Positions 1-8,437 of a DNA stretch of 19,071 bases are shown piece by piece. Where the stretch lies: positions 1 to 19,071 of the forward strand of contig JAOPVD010000127.1 in the NCBI GenBank assembly GCA_025966295.1, in the 5' to 3' direction. The notes beneath the pieces are model-generated. The model saw only the letters and a program-made list of their open reading frames with translations, searched no databases and was not told the origin of the DNA. A program made the position numbers and the translations under genes. Each line of letters opens with the position of its first letter. The first letter of the stretch is position 1. Source of the DNA: Frankiales bacterium (lineage in GTDB: Bacteria; Actinomycetota; Actinomycetes; Mycobacteriales; SCTD01).

Positions 1-591
1 CGCCAGCGAGGCCGGCAGCGCCGCCCGCCGCAGCCGCACGCCGGCCGCCTCGACCGAGCAGACCGCCGGCAGCGGCACCCGGATCTGCTCGCGCCGGCCC
101 TGGTCGAGGCGACGCTCGGCGAGCAGCGTGCTGCCGTCCACGGCGAGCGAGACCAGACCGAGGGCCTGCACCGCCCCCAGCTCGTGGGCGACGAAGGCCG
201 GCAGCGCGCCGGTGCCGCGGTCGGCGGACCGGTCCGCGCACACGACCAGGTCGGGGCGGTCGCTGCCCAGCGCGGTCACGAGCGCCTTGGCCAGCGCCTG
301 CTCGTCGGCGGCGAGCTCGTCGACGTAGGACTGGCGCAGCAGCACCCGGCGGACCTCGCAGCCGAGCGCCAGCGCCTCGCGGAGCGGGCCGTCGCACTCC
401 GGCCCCCCGGCGGACAGGACGAGAACCCTTGCCCCCCAGGCCTCGGCGATCCGCAGCGCCTGCTCGAGCGCGGCCGCGTCCGAGGCCGGCAGCGCGGCGG
501 TGCGCGGGTCGCGGCTGACGGCACCGGTGAGCGGGTCGACCTCGGCGCGGAGGTCGGCGCAGCGCAGCAGGGCGACGACGAGCTCAGCCAT
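1..591 (-). CDS. Electron transfer flavoprotein subunit beta, partial (C-terminus beyond window edge)
   Basis: This is the small subunit of a heterodimeric ETF, which carries electrons from flavin dehydrogenases to an ETF:quinone oxidoreductase. The 197 visible residues start at ATG 591 and run off the left edge in frame. ETF beta proteins are usually about 250 residues, so roughly 50 are missing. The N-terminus MAELVVALLRCADLRAEVDP, the central CADRSADRGTGALPAFVAHE segment (residues 118-137) and the following LGAVQALGLVSL match the ETF beta fold, where the DxGTG stretch lies in the nucleotide-binding region. The start overlaps the stop of the upstream ferredoxin gene by 8 nt, so the two are probably translationally coupled. 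It is the last visible gene of the mycofactocin-linked electron-transfer operon and pairs with the ETF alpha at 2166-3191. Family assignment is confident. The specific electron donor is inferred from context. Confidence 0.88.
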   Translation of the reverse strand, partial: MAELVVALLRCADLRAEVDPLTGAVSRDPRTAALPASDAAALEQALRIAEAWGARVLVLSAGGPECDGPLREALALGCEVRRVLLRQSYVDELAADEQALAKALVTALGSDRPDLVVCADRSADRGTGALPAFVAHELGAVQALGLVSLAVDGSTLLAERRLDQGRREQIRVPLPAVCSVEAAGVRLRRAALPASLA

Positions 592-877
592 GCCGGAACA
601 CCACCCCCTGGCCGCCGTCCGGGTAGCTCCACGACAGCGCGCCCTCGCCGTTGCACACCTGGTAGCAGGTGCCGCACTCGAAGCACTGCTCGTAGTTGAA
701 CAGGATCCCACCGTCGCTGGTGGGAGCGAACAGGTTGGCGGGACACGCGGTCACGCAGGCCTGGGTGGTGCACGACCGGCAGACCTCGCTGTCGACCACG
801 ATGTGCGCCCGCTCGCCGACCCGGAACTCCACGGTGGCCATCCGGTCGTCGAAGGCGATCTCGTCGTACCCGGTCAT
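584..877 (-). CDS. FixX-like ferredoxin (ferredoxin-like partner of ETF:quinone oxidoreductase)
   Basis: A 97-residue ferredoxin-like protein. In the FixABCX type of system, FixX supplies the Fe-S centre that works with FixC to pass electrons between ETF and quinone. Two cysteine groups are visible: C33, C36, C41, C45 (CRSCTTQACVTACP) and C65, C68, C71, C75 (CFECGTCYQVC). The second is a classical CxxCxxCxxxC binding motif. In this family the first group is often only partly used, so one or two 4Fe-4S clusters are possible. Length matches the family's usual 95-100 residues. The start ATG at 877 overlaps the FixC-like stop as ATGA, and the end overlaps the ETF beta start by 8 nt, so it sits tightly between its expected partners. 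Confidence 0.92.
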   Translation of the reverse strand: MTGYDEIAFDDRMATVEFRVGERAHIVVDSEVCRSCTTQACVTACPANLFAPTSDGGILFNYEQCFECGTCYQVCNGEGALSWSYPDGGQGVVFRHG

Positions 878-2169
878 CGGAACGTCCTCCCGGCCGCGAG
901 CCCGTCGGCGGCCAGGTGCCGCAGCTTCACGCCGTTCCGCTTGGCGGCGGCCCGCAGCAACCGCAGCGCCCCCGGCTTCGGGGTCGGGTTGGTGACCGTG
1001 AACAGGTCCTGCACCAGGTCCGCGATCAGGCCGGGGTAGCGCTGCTGGACACGCTCGGACAGCACCAGCCCCGGGGCCCTGCGCAGCCGCTTGTGGTCCT
1101 GCAGCACGAAGCTCGACTCCAGGTCCTTGCGGTAGCAGGCCAGCCCGGCGCGGCTCACGTCACCGGCCGCGATCGCCTGCGCAGCAGCCCTTCCGGCGGC
1201 CAGCCCGGACCCGAGGGCGAAGTTGACGCCCTCCAGCCAGATGCCCGCGGCCAGGCACATCCCGGCGGCGTCACCGGTCACCAGCAGCCCGTCCGCGTGC
1301 AGCTCGGGCATCGCGTCGTAGCCGCCCTCCGGGATCAGGTGCGCGGTGTACTCCTTGACCTCCGCGCCCCGCACCCACGGCGCGATCGCCGGGTGCGCCT
1401 TGAGGTCGGCGACGAGCTCCTCGGGCCGGACCTTGGCCGCGGCCAGGTGCTGCACGCTCACCACCACGCCGACCGACACGGTGTCGCGGTTGGTGTAGAC
1501 GAAACCGCCACCCGGGATGCCGCGGGTGCAGCCCAGGATCTCCACGTCGACGCCCTCGAGGCCCCTCACGCCGAACCGCTCGTCGATGACCTCGCGCGGC
1601 AGCGCCAGCACCTCCTTAACGCCGAGGGTGGTGTGCGCCGCGTCCGTCTTCGGCAGCAGCCCGGCCTCCTTGGCCAGGAAGGAGTTCACGCCGTCGGCCG
1701 CGACGACGATCCGCGCCCGCAGGTCGCCGTCGGGCCGGTCGGTCCGGACCCCGACGACCCGACCGCCCTCCCGGAGCAGCCCGGTCGCGACCGTGCTGGT
1801 GAGCAGCTGCGCCCCCGCCTCGACCGCCTTGCCGGCCAGCCAGCCGTCGAAGTCGGCCCGGAAGGTCGTGCACCCGTTGTACGGCGCCTGCCCCCAGTCG
1901 CTGGTCCGGAAGTCGACCGTCAGGGCTTGGTGGCCGGTGAGGATCATCGTCGAGCGCCGGGTGACCCAGCGCTGGACCGGCACCTCGTCCCACCAGCCGG
2001 GCAGCACGTCGTCCAGGACGCGGCCGTAGACGACACCGCCGTACGCGTTCTTCGAGCCGGGGAACGGGCCGCGCTCCAGCAGCACGACCGACAGGCCGGC
2101 GCGGGCAGCGGCGAGGGCGGCAGCCGAGCCGGCCGGGCCCGCGCCGACCACCACCACGTCGTAGCTCAT
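874..2169 (-). CDS. FixC-like ETF:quinone oxidoreductase, FAD-binding subunit
   Basis: A 431-residue flavoprotein of the geranylgeranyl-reductase/FixC family, the usual FixC length. It is expected to accept electrons from ETF and, with the adjacent FixX protein, reduce the membrane quinone pool. The N-terminus MSYDVVVVGAGPAGSAAALA is a Rossmann FAD site (GxGxxG at residues 9-14) followed by an acidic residue in LLERG. The second FAD motif VTGDAAGMCLAAGIWLEGVN lies about two thirds through the protein, as in FixC and ETF-QO. I chose ATG 2169 because it overlaps the ETF alpha stop as ATGA and because the GxGxxG motif sits immediately behind it. The frame stays open for about 530 nt upstream, but that extension lies inside the ETF alpha gene and is composition-driven. 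Confidence 0.92.
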   Translation of the reverse strand: MSYDVVVVGAGPAGSAAALAAARAGLSVVLLERGPFPGSKNAYGGVVYGRVLDDVLPGWWDEVPVQRWVTRRSTMILTGHQALTVDFRTSDWGQAPYNGCTTFRADFDGWLAGKAVEAGAQLLTSTVATGLLREGGRVVGVRTDRPDGDLRARIVVAADGVNSFLAKEAGLLPKTDAAHTTLGVKEVLALPREVIDERFGVRGLEGVDVEILGCTRGIPGGGFVYTNRDTVSVGVVVSVQHLAAAKVRPEELVADLKAHPAIAPWVRGAEVKEYTAHLIPEGGYDAMPELHADGLLVTGDAAGMCLAAGIWLEGVNFALGSGLAAGRAAAQAIAAGDVSRAGLACYRKDLESSFVLQDHKRLRRAPGLVLSERVQQRYPGLIADLVQDLFTVTNPTPKPGALRLLRAAAKRNGVKLRHLAADGLAAGRTFR

Positions 2170-3191
2170 GCCGTCACCCCCAGCCGGGCGGCGAGCTCGG
2201 CGAGCAGCGCCCGGGCGTCGGTGACCAGGCCGAGGTCGGCCATCGCGGTCATCGGGCAGGACGGGTCGGTGTTGACGCTGACGACGTGCCGGGGGTTGCC
2301 GAGGCCGCCGGTGTGCTGGCTGGCACCGGCGACGCCGAGGGCCAGGTAGAGCTCGGGGGAGATGCTCACCCCGGTGGTGCCGATCTGGCGGTCGTGGTGC
2401 ACCCAGCCGGCGTCGGTGATGACCCGGGTGGCGCCGGTGCTCGCGCCCAGGCGGGCGGCGACCGCCGTGAGCAGCCCGAAGGTCGCGGCCGCGGCCGCGT
2501 CGTCGGCGCCCTGCGGCACCAGCCCGGCGCCGCCGCCGACGACCCGCCGCGACTCGGCGAGGTCCATGGTGGCGGGGTCGGGCTCCAGGACGGCCAGTTG
2601 CTCGGCGTCGACGCCGGCGGGCACCTTGAGGGCCACCTCCATGACCTCCCCCGGTGCCGGCAGCCAGGGGCTGCGGACACCGGGGACCAGCGTCACCACG
2701 CACGGCTCGGCGCTGTGCACCTCGACCTCCAGGCGGCCGTCCAGGCGCGCCAGCGAGGCGCTGGTCCCGCCGTCGTCGACGGCGACCGCGGTGGCGTAGG
2801 CGAGCAGCGGCCGGTCGAGTGCGGCCGCCAGCCGTGGGGCGAAGTCGCGCCCATCCGGGCTGGCCGGGAGCACCAGCAGCCGGACCTGCTGCAGCAAGGG
2901 GACGAGGGCGGCCGCCAGGGCGCCCGGCGCGGCGCGCGCGGTCTCGGCGTACCAGGTGCAGGCGGCCCCGAGCTCGGCCGCGGCCACGGCGGTGCCGGTC
3001 CCGAGGACCAGCACCCGCCCACCGGCCTCGGCCACCGCCTCTGCCGCGCCCGTGGGCAGCACCCCGCCGCGGACGAGGACCACCGCCACCCCGTCCCCGC
3101 CGATCATGGAATGAGTGCCCGCGGGCTGAGCGTGCGAGGTGGGCACAAGTTCCATGATCGGCGCGGGGTTGGGGTTGGCGGTGGAGGTCAC
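2166..3191 (-). CDS. Electron transfer flavoprotein subunit alpha, with an unusual N-terminal extension
   Basis: The FAD-binding large ETF subunit, 341 residues from the chosen GTG at 3191, against about 310-320 for typical family members. The C-terminal FAD domain is clear: TGVSISPELYLALGVAGASQ followed by HTGGL and VVSVNTDPSCPMTAMADLGL, the ETF alpha signature. GTG 3191 overlaps the upstream oxidoreductase stop as GTGA, which fits the other junctions in this operon. Residues 1-34 are not typical: the conserved beta strand VAVVLVRGG begins only at residue 35, and residues 11-32 are encoded by a palindromic element. Alternative starts are the ATGs encoding M13 and M29, or GTG at residue 35, which would give 307 residues. 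It partners the ETF beta at 1-591. Function is confident and the start is uncertain. Confidence 0.88.
   Translation of the reverse strand: MTSTANPNPAPIMELVPTSHAQPAGTHSMIGGDGVAVVLVRGGVLPTGAAEAVAEAGGRVLVLGTGTAVAAAELGAACTWYAETARAAPGALAAALVPLLQQVRLLVLPASPDGRDFAPRLAAALDRPLLAYATAVAVDDGGTSASLARLDGRLEVEVHSAEPCVVTLVPGVRSPWLPAPGEVMEVALKVPAGVDAEQLAVLEPDPATMDLAESRRVVGGGAGLVPQGADDAAAAATFGLLTAVAARLGASTGATRVITDAGWVHHDRQIGTTGVSISPELYLALGVAGASQHTGGLGNPRHVVSVNTDPSCPMTAMADLGLVTDARALLAELAARLGVTA
3098..3163. repeat. 66-bp palindromic element inside the 5' end of etfA
   Basis: Perfect 14-bp arms CGCCGATCATGGAA (3098-3111) and TTCCATGATCGGCG (3150-3163) enclose a second perfect 6-bp stem, GTGCCC (3115-3120) with GGGCAC (3141-3146), separated by a 3x3 internal loop, with a 20-nt apex. 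The element is a multiple of three and is read in frame as 22 residues of the ETF alpha N-terminus. On the coding strand its codons include GAA, CTT, GCT, ACT and CAT, A/T-ending choices that are rare in the surrounding genes. This looks like a small mobile or dispersed palindromic repeat that landed in a coding sequence. No second copy is present in this window, so the repeat nature is inferred. Confidence 0.7.
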
Positions 3192-5140
3192 AGGCTCACC
3201 GCCACGCGGTGGCCCTCGACCACGGCGGCGTGCGCCCGCCGGGGGGCGAGGCAGTCGCCGATCCGGTGCACCGGGAACGGCGTGCCCTGCAGCTGCTGCC
3301 ACAGCGCGTCGTCGGCCCGCTGCTGCACGGCGCAGACGACCCAGTCCGCGGTGCGGCTGAGGTCGGTGCCGGTCGGGTGGTGCTGCAGCTGCAGGACGAC
3401 CCGGTCACCGTCGGCGGTCGCGCCCATCGGCACCACGTCCGTGGTCTGGGTGATGGCCCTGGTCGCCGCCTTCACGTTCCACGTCTCCAGGTCGAGGGTG
3501 ATGCCCAGGTCCTGTCCGACGACCATGCCCGGCGTCATCACCTCGACCGTGCAGCCGCGGTCGGCGAGCAGCTCCGCCACCGACGTGGCCTGGTGGAAGC
3601 CGAGCTCGTCGACCACCACCACCTGGCCCTGCGGGGCGGCCCGGCCCTCGAGCACGTCCCGGACGTCGACCACCCGCGCCAGGTCGCCGGCCCACCAGGG
3701 CCGGTTGGGCACCGCACCGGTGGCCAGCACCACCGCGTCCGGGGCCTCGGCGCGCAGCAGCTCCGCGGTCACCTCATGCGACGTCTTCACGTCGACGCCG
3801 ACCCGTTGGGCGGCCGCGACCAGGTTGCGGGTGATGTCGAGGAACTCCGCGCGGCTCGGGACGCTCGCCGCCACCGGCACCTGGCCGCCGAGCCGGTCGG
3901 CCTTCTCGAACAGCGTCACGTTGTGGCCGCGCTCCGCCGCGGTGACCGCCGCCTGCAGCCCGGCCGGCCCGCCGCCGACCACCAGCACCCGCTGAGAACG
4001 CCGGGTGGGCAAGGGAAGAGCCACCGCCTCACGGCCGGTGCGGGGGTTCTCGATGCAGCCGAGCCAGCGGTTGAGGCCCATCCGCCCGACGCACTCCTGG
4101 TTGCAGGACAGGCAGGTGCGGATCTCGGCGGCCGCGCCGGCGCGGGCCTTGCGCACGAAGTCGGGGTCGGCGATCTGGCCGCGCACAACACCGATCAGGT
4201 CGGCCTGGCCGGCCTGCAGCGCCCGGTCGGCCTGCAGCGGGTCCTTGAAGCGGCCCACCCCGACGACCGGGATTGAGACCGCTTCGCGGATGGCGCTGGG
4301 GATGAACATCGCGTAGCCCGGTGGCACCTGCATGGACGCCTCGATCATGTACAGCGTCGCGGTCGCCACGCCGATCGAGGTGTTGATGTAGTCGACCTGG
4401 CCGGTGGCGTCGCACAGCTGCGCCACCGCGACCGCCTCGTCGATGGTGGTGCCGCCCTCGATCAGCTCGTCGCCGCAGAGCCGGACGCCAAGAGCCTGGT
4501 GCGGGCCGAGGACGGCCCGGACGGCCGCCACGATCTCCAGCAGCAGCCGGGCGCGGTTCTCCAGCGACCCGCCGTACCGGTCGGTCCGGGTGTTGGTGGC
4601 CGGGGACAGGAAGCCGCGCACGATCGAGGAGTGCGAGCACTGCAGCTCGACGCCGTCGAACCCGCCGGCGACGCAGTGCTCGGCGACCCGGGCGTAGCCG
4701 TCCACCACCGACCGGATCTCGTGCAGCTCCAGGGCCTTCGGCACCTCGCGGAACAGCGGGTCGGGCAGCGGCGAGGGCGCCCACACCGGCAGCCGGCTGA
4801 ACATCGACGACGCCTGGCCGCCGTTGTGGTTGAGCTGGGCGAGGATCGGCACGCCGTGCGCGTGCACGGCGTCGGTGATGCGTCGGTAGCCCGGGATGAC
4901 CCGCGGGTCGAAGCCGTGGATGAGCTTCTCGTAGGGCCAGTCCGTGACGTGGGTGCTGTGCTCCTCGGTGATGATGAGCCCGGCACCGCCCGCGGCCCGG
5001 GCGGCGTAGTAGGCCGCGTGCTGCTCGGTCGGCATCCCGTCCGCGGCGTAGTTGGTGAGGTGGGCGCTGAACACCACCCGGTTCTTCACCACCAGCGGCC
5101 CGAGGCGCAGCGGGGTGAACAGGTGCGTGTAGCGGCTCAT
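3188..5140 (-). CDS. Mycofactocin-system FadH/OYE family oxidoreductase 2 (FMN/4Fe-4S/FAD)
   Basis: A 650-residue protein with the architecture of 2,4-dienoyl-CoA reductase (FadH) and trimethylamine dehydrogenase: an FMN-binding old-yellow-enzyme TIM barrel (about 1-335), a 4Fe-4S motif, then an FAD/NAD(P) Rossmann module. The barrel keeps the family hallmark TDRYGGSLENRARLLLEI (about 186-203) and SHSSIVRGFLSPATN. The cluster ligands are C343, C346, C350 and C362, and GGGPAG at 389-394 starts the dinucleotide domain. It most resembles the class named for its link with mycofactocin clusters (OYE type 2). Its substrate is unknown. Start ATG 5140 overlaps the stop of the paralogous gene upstream as ATGA, and its end overlaps the etfA start as GTGA. 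I infer that it delivers or accepts electrons with the adjacent ETF. Confidence 0.88.
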   Translation of the reverse strand: MSRYTHLFTPLRLGPLVVKNRVVFSAHLTNYAADGMPTEQHAAYYAARAAGGAGLIITEEHSTHVTDWPYEKLIHGFDPRVIPGYRRITDAVHAHGVPILAQLNHNGGQASSMFSRLPVWAPSPLPDPLFREVPKALELHEIRSVVDGYARVAEHCVAGGFDGVELQCSHSSIVRGFLSPATNTRTDRYGGSLENRARLLLEIVAAVRAVLGPHQALGVRLCGDELIEGGTTIDEAVAVAQLCDATGQVDYINTSIGVATATLYMIEASMQVPPGYAMFIPSAIREAVSIPVVGVGRFKDPLQADRALQAGQADLIGVVRGQIADPDFVRKARAGAAAEIRTCLSCNQECVGRMGLNRWLGCIENPRTGREAVALPLPTRRSQRVLVVGGGPAGLQAAVTAAERGHNVTLFEKADRLGGQVPVAASVPSRAEFLDITRNLVAAAQRVGVDVKTSHEVTAELLRAEAPDAVVLATGAVPNRPWWAGDLARVVDVRDVLEGRAAPQGQVVVVDELGFHQATSVAELLADRGCTVEVMTPGMVVGQDLGITLDLETWNVKAATRAITQTTDVVPMGATADGDRVVLQLQHHPTGTDLSRTADWVVCAVQQRADDALWQQLQGTPFPVHRIGDCLAPRRAHAAVVEGHRVAVSL

Positions 5141-7029
5141 GCGTGCACCATCGCCGGCGCACTGGACAGCTCGAGCGCGCGCCGGCGGCCCTCCAGGACG
5201 GCCTCGAGGACGGTGCGCGGCGCCACGCAGTCGCCGGCCCGTGGGGTGCCGGTCGTGTAGAGGTCCTCGAGCGGCAGCCGGTGGCCACAGTCGACGACGA
5301 CCGCGCACGGCACCTCGCGCTGCGCCCCGGTCCAGACGTCCTCGAGCAGCGCGGTGCCGTCGGAAGCCCTGCGCAGCAAGGCCTTGAGCTCCCGGGTCAC
5401 GCCGGCCCGCTGCAGCCGGGTGTTGCAGTCGGCCAGGTCGCCGGTGAGCGAGAGCAGCGTCCCGACGATCGGGTCGCCGGTGACGATGCGGACCTCGCGG
5501 CCGTCGGCGGCGAGCTTCTCCGCGACGCTCACGCCAACCGGCCCGCCGACCGGGTCGTGCACCAGCACCGGGCCCTCCGGGACCGGTCCGCGCAGCGCCT
5601 GCCGGCTGTCGAGGACCGGCACCTGCCAGGCCACCGGCCGGGGTCGCGAGCCGGTCGCCAGCACCACTGCACCCCGGTACGCCGCAAGGTCGGCGGCCGT
5701 GACGGGGGCGTTCACCTGCAGGCGCACGCCGAGCCGGGCGCAGTCGGCGGCGAGCCACTCGGTGAGCTGGCGCAGCCGCCACCGGCCGGCGCCGAGGGTC
5801 GCGTCCTGGACGGCGCCCCCGAGCTCGGCGGTGGCCTCCCGCAGCTCGACCCGGTGCCCACGCAGGGCGAGCACCCGGGCGCACTCCAGGCCGGCCGGCC
5901 CGCCGCCAACCACGAGCACGTCGTGCCCCTGCCCGCCGGTGGCGGCGCGCACCGCGGGGTCGGTGGTCTCGTGGCCGCTGCGCGGCTCGCCGATGCAGGA
6001 CACGATCGGGTTGCGGGCGTCCCGCACCCGACAGGCCTGGTTGCACAGCACGCACGGTCGCGGCGCGCTGCCGGCGCGCAGGTGCGCGACCAGCGCCGGC
6101 TCGGCGATCTGCGCGCGGGTCATCTCGACCAGGTCGCAGACGCCGTCGGCCAGCGCCCGCTCGGCGAACGCCCCGGTCACGACCGAGCCCTGCAGCACCA
6201 CCGGGAACGGCGCCACGGCCCGGACCTGCGCGCACAGGTCGCGGTTGAACCCCTCCGGCTGGTGCGCGTCCGGCCGGTAGGCCGAGCCGGCGTACGGACC
6301 GGCCCGCACCACGACGAGCAGGTCGACCTCGAGAGCGGGCACCAGGTCCAGCGCATGCTCGGGCGTCACGCCGGCCCACGGCGCCAGCTCGTCGCAGGAA
6401 AGCCGCAGCGCCAGCAGCGCGTCCGGCCCGATCGCGGCGCGGACCGCAGCCAGCACCTCGCGCAGCAGCAGCCCCTTGACCGCGCCGTACGCGTCACCGC
6501 GCTGGTTGGTGATGCCGGACAGGAACTGACGCAGCACCGAGCGGTCGCCCGCCTCGACCTCCACGCCGTCGCAGCCAGACTCGACGGCCAGTCGCGCCGC
6601 CTCGGCGAAAGCCGCTGTCAGCAAGGCGATCTCGAGCGGCTCCATCACCTGCGGCAGCTCGCGGCTGACCGCGTCCGCCACCGCCGACGGCGCCCAGAGC
6701 GGCTGCTGCGAGTACGCCGAGGAGCCCTGGCCGCCGCTGTGCCCCAGGGAGGCGAGCACCAGCGCGTCACCGCAGGCGTCCTTCACCGCCCGCCAGCCCG
6801 GCCCGCACTCGGCGGCCAGCGGCGCGCGCTCGTATGGCCAGTCGCTGTCGTGCACCGACGCGGTCTCGGTGACCACGATGCCGGCACCCCCGGCGGCCCG
6901 GACCGCGTAGTAGGCGACGTGCCGCTCCGAGAGCGCCCGGCCCCTGCCCAGGTTGGTCTCATGCGGGCCGAACAGCACCCGGGAGGGCGCCGTTCGTCCG
7001 CGCAGCGCGACCGGACCGGTGAGCTGCAT
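5137..7029 (-). CDS. Mycofactocin-system FadH/OYE family oxidoreductase 1 (divergent barrel)
   Basis: A 630-residue paralogue of the next gene with the same order of domains: OYE-like barrel (about 1-320), 4Fe-4S ligands C326, C329, C333 and C345, then a Rossmann domain starting at GGGPAG (376-381). It aligns with its neighbour at HVAYYAVRAAGGAGIVVTE and at LASLGHSGGQGSSAYSQQPL. However, the strongly conserved RYGGSLENR loop of OYE proteins is replaced by GDAYGAVKG (about 178-186), and the substrate-side motif reads GDRSVLRQFLSG. FMN binding or catalysis in the barrel may therefore be altered. Start ATG 7029 shares one base with the mftC stop (TGATG). It best matches the class named mycofactocin-system OYE type 1. 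A heteromeric pair with the type 2 protein is possible but not shown by the sequence. Confidence 0.86.
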   Translation of the reverse strand: MQLTGPVALRGRTAPSRVLFGPHETNLGRGRALSERHVAYYAVRAAGGAGIVVTETASVHDSDWPYERAPLAAECGPGWRAVKDACGDALVLASLGHSGGQGSSAYSQQPLWAPSAVADAVSRELPQVMEPLEIALLTAAFAEAARLAVESGCDGVEVEAGDRSVLRQFLSGITNQRGDAYGAVKGLLLREVLAAVRAAIGPDALLALRLSCDELAPWAGVTPEHALDLVPALEVDLLVVVRAGPYAGSAYRPDAHQPEGFNRDLCAQVRAVAPFPVVLQGSVVTGAFAERALADGVCDLVEMTRAQIAEPALVAHLRAGSAPRPCVLCNQACRVRDARNPIVSCIGEPRSGHETTDPAVRAATGGQGHDVLVVGGGPAGLECARVLALRGHRVELREATAELGGAVQDATLGAGRWRLRQLTEWLAADCARLGVRLQVNAPVTAADLAAYRGAVVLATGSRPRPVAWQVPVLDSRQALRGPVPEGPVLVHDPVGGPVGVSVAEKLAADGREVRIVTGDPIVGTLLSLTGDLADCNTRLQRAGVTRELKALLRRASDGTALLEDVWTGAQREVPCAVVVDCGHRLPLEDLYTTGTPRAGDCVAPRTVLEAVLEGRRRALELSSAPAMVHA

Positions 7030-8204
7030 CAGACCGCCAGCCCGGCGAGCGGGTTCTCCTCGCACGCCTTGTCCGGGCGCCGCAGGCCGATGGTCACGGG
7101 CACCGGTCCGCCGCGCACGCCACCCCGGTGCGAGTGGTCACCGGTGGGCTTGGGGGCAGCGGCGGTGACGCCCGCGAGGGCGAGCTCGCCGTACCCCTGG
7201 ACGCACTCGGGGTCGGGTCCGTCGAGCGGCAGGCCGGTGAAGAACTTCGCCGCCATGCAGCCGCCCTGGCAGGAGTCGTAGTGCTGGCAGGACGCGCAGG
7301 CCCCGCCGGACTGCGGCTGCCGCAGCTCGGTGAACAGCTCCGAGTGCTGCCAGACCTCCTGGAAGCCGCCCGGCGAGCGGACGTTGCCTGCCAGGAAGGC
7401 GTCGTGGATGGCGAACGGGCAGGCGTAGACGTCGCCCACCGGGTCGATGAGGCACACCACCCGCCCGGCACCGCACAGGTTGAGGCCGGGCAGCGCCGAC
7501 CCGAACGCCGACAGGTGGAAGAACGAGTCGCCGGTCAGCACCCCCTCGCCGTGCGCGACCAGCCAGTCGTAGAGCTCGCGCTGCTGCGCCATCGTGGGGT
7601 GCAGGTCGTCCCAGACGTCCGCACCGCGGCCCGACGGCCGCAGCCTGGTCAGCCGCAGGGTGGCGCCGTACTCGTCGGCGAGCGCCTTGAAGGCGTCCAG
7701 CTGGCTGATGTTGTGACGGGTGCAGACGACCGAGATCTTGCTGTCCCGGAAGCCGGCGTCGCGCAGGTGGCCGAGGGCCGCGACCGCCATCGCGAACGAG
7801 CCGTGGCCGCGGACCGCGTCGTTGACCTCGGCGGTGGCGCCGTCCAGCGAGATCTGCACGTCGACGTAGTCGGAGGCGGCCAGCCGGTCCGCGGCGGCCC
7901 GGTCGATGCGCACGCCGTTGGTGGAGAACTTCACGCCGACCTGGTGGGCGGTGGCGTAGTCCACCAGCTCCCAGAAGTCGGAGCGGACGGTCGGCTCGCC
8001 GCCACCGATGTTGACGTAGAAGACCTGCATCCGCTGCAGCTCGTCGATGACGGCCTTCGCCTCGGCGGTCGACAGCTCGCGCGGGTCGCGCCGGCCGGAT
8101 GAGGACAGGCAGTGCACGCACGCCAGATTGCAGGCGTAGGTGAGCTCCCAGGTCAGGCAGATCGGGGCGTCCAGCCCCGTGGCGAAGTGCTCGACCAGCT
8201 TCAC
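7029..8204 (-). CDS. mftC: Mycofactocin radical SAM maturase MftC
   Basis: A radical S-adenosylmethionine enzyme with a SPASM domain, 391 residues, close to the usual MftC length. In characterised systems MftC oxidatively decarboxylates the C-terminal tyrosine of MftA and then cross-links it to the adjacent valine, giving the precursor of the redox cofactor. The SAM cluster motif is C25-x3-C29-x2-C32 in YACNLACVHC, followed by GGGEP at 67-71. The auxiliary-cluster cysteines are C244, C251, C262, C303, C306, C312, C316 and C334. GTG 8204 is the start because it overlaps the mftB stop as GTGA and places KLVEHF ahead of the barrel. The frame stays open upstream only through mftB and mftA. Context of mftA, mftB and mftR makes the assignment firm. 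Confidence 0.97.
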   Translation of the reverse strand: MKLVEHFATGLDAPICLTWELTYACNLACVHCLSSSGRRDPRELSTAEAKAVIDELQRMQVFYVNIGGGEPTVRSDFWELVDYATAHQVGVKFSTNGVRIDRAAADRLAASDYVDVQISLDGATAEVNDAVRGHGSFAMAVAALGHLRDAGFRDSKISVVCTRHNISQLDAFKALADEYGATLRLTRLRPSGRGADVWDDLHPTMAQQRELYDWLVAHGEGVLTGDSFFHLSAFGSALPGLNLCGAGRVVCLIDPVGDVYACPFAIHDAFLAGNVRSPGGFQEVWQHSELFTELRQPQSGGACASCQHYDSCQGGCMAAKFFTGLPLDGPDPECVQGYGELALAGVTAAAPKPTGDHSHRGGVRGGPVPVTIGLRRPDKACEENPLAGLAV

Positions 8205-8434
8205 GTCAGCATCCCGGTCTTCTCGAGGGTGGACAGCGCGGTCCGGAAGGCCGGCCGCTCGGCGGCCGGCACGTCCGCCAGCGCGTCGTCGACGGAGGTG
8301 CTGCCGTCGAGGCGCTGGACCACGTCGAGCAGTCGGCGGTCCTTGAGGAAGGACAGCCGGCGGGTGCCGAAGTGGTAGAGCAGGGCACCGAACGGCTCGG
8401 GCCGGACGGAGACCTGCGGGTGCAGGCTGAGCAT
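8201..8434 (-). CDS. mftB: Mycofactocin peptide chaperone MftB (PqqD-like)
   Basis: A 77-residue protein of the PqqD-like RiPP recognition element family. MftB binds the MftA precursor and presents it to MftC. The sequence has the expected small winged-helix layout: strands near VSVRPEPFGALLYHF (9-22) and LSFLKDRRLLDVVQRL, a helix ending in VDDALADV, then a C-terminal helix RPAFRTALSTLEKTGML. The start ATG 8434 lies 3 nt after the mftA stop and the end overlaps the mftC start as GTGA. No Shine-Dalgarno sequence is visible before the start, so translation is probably coupled to mftA. Confidence 0.95.
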   Translation of the reverse strand: MLSLHPQVSVRPEPFGALLYHFGTRRLSFLKDRRLLDVVQRLDGSTSVDDALADVPAAERPAFRTALSTLEKTGMLT

Positions 8435-8437
8435 CGG

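Noticed and set aside
3188..6379. Single open frame of about 1060 codons spanning most of the two OYE genes
   Set aside because: Upstream of ATG 5140 it is an out-of-frame, arginine/glycine/alanine-rich shadow of OYE1. The real OYE2 begins at the ATGA overlap, where the conserved MSRYTHLFTPLRLGP sequence starts.
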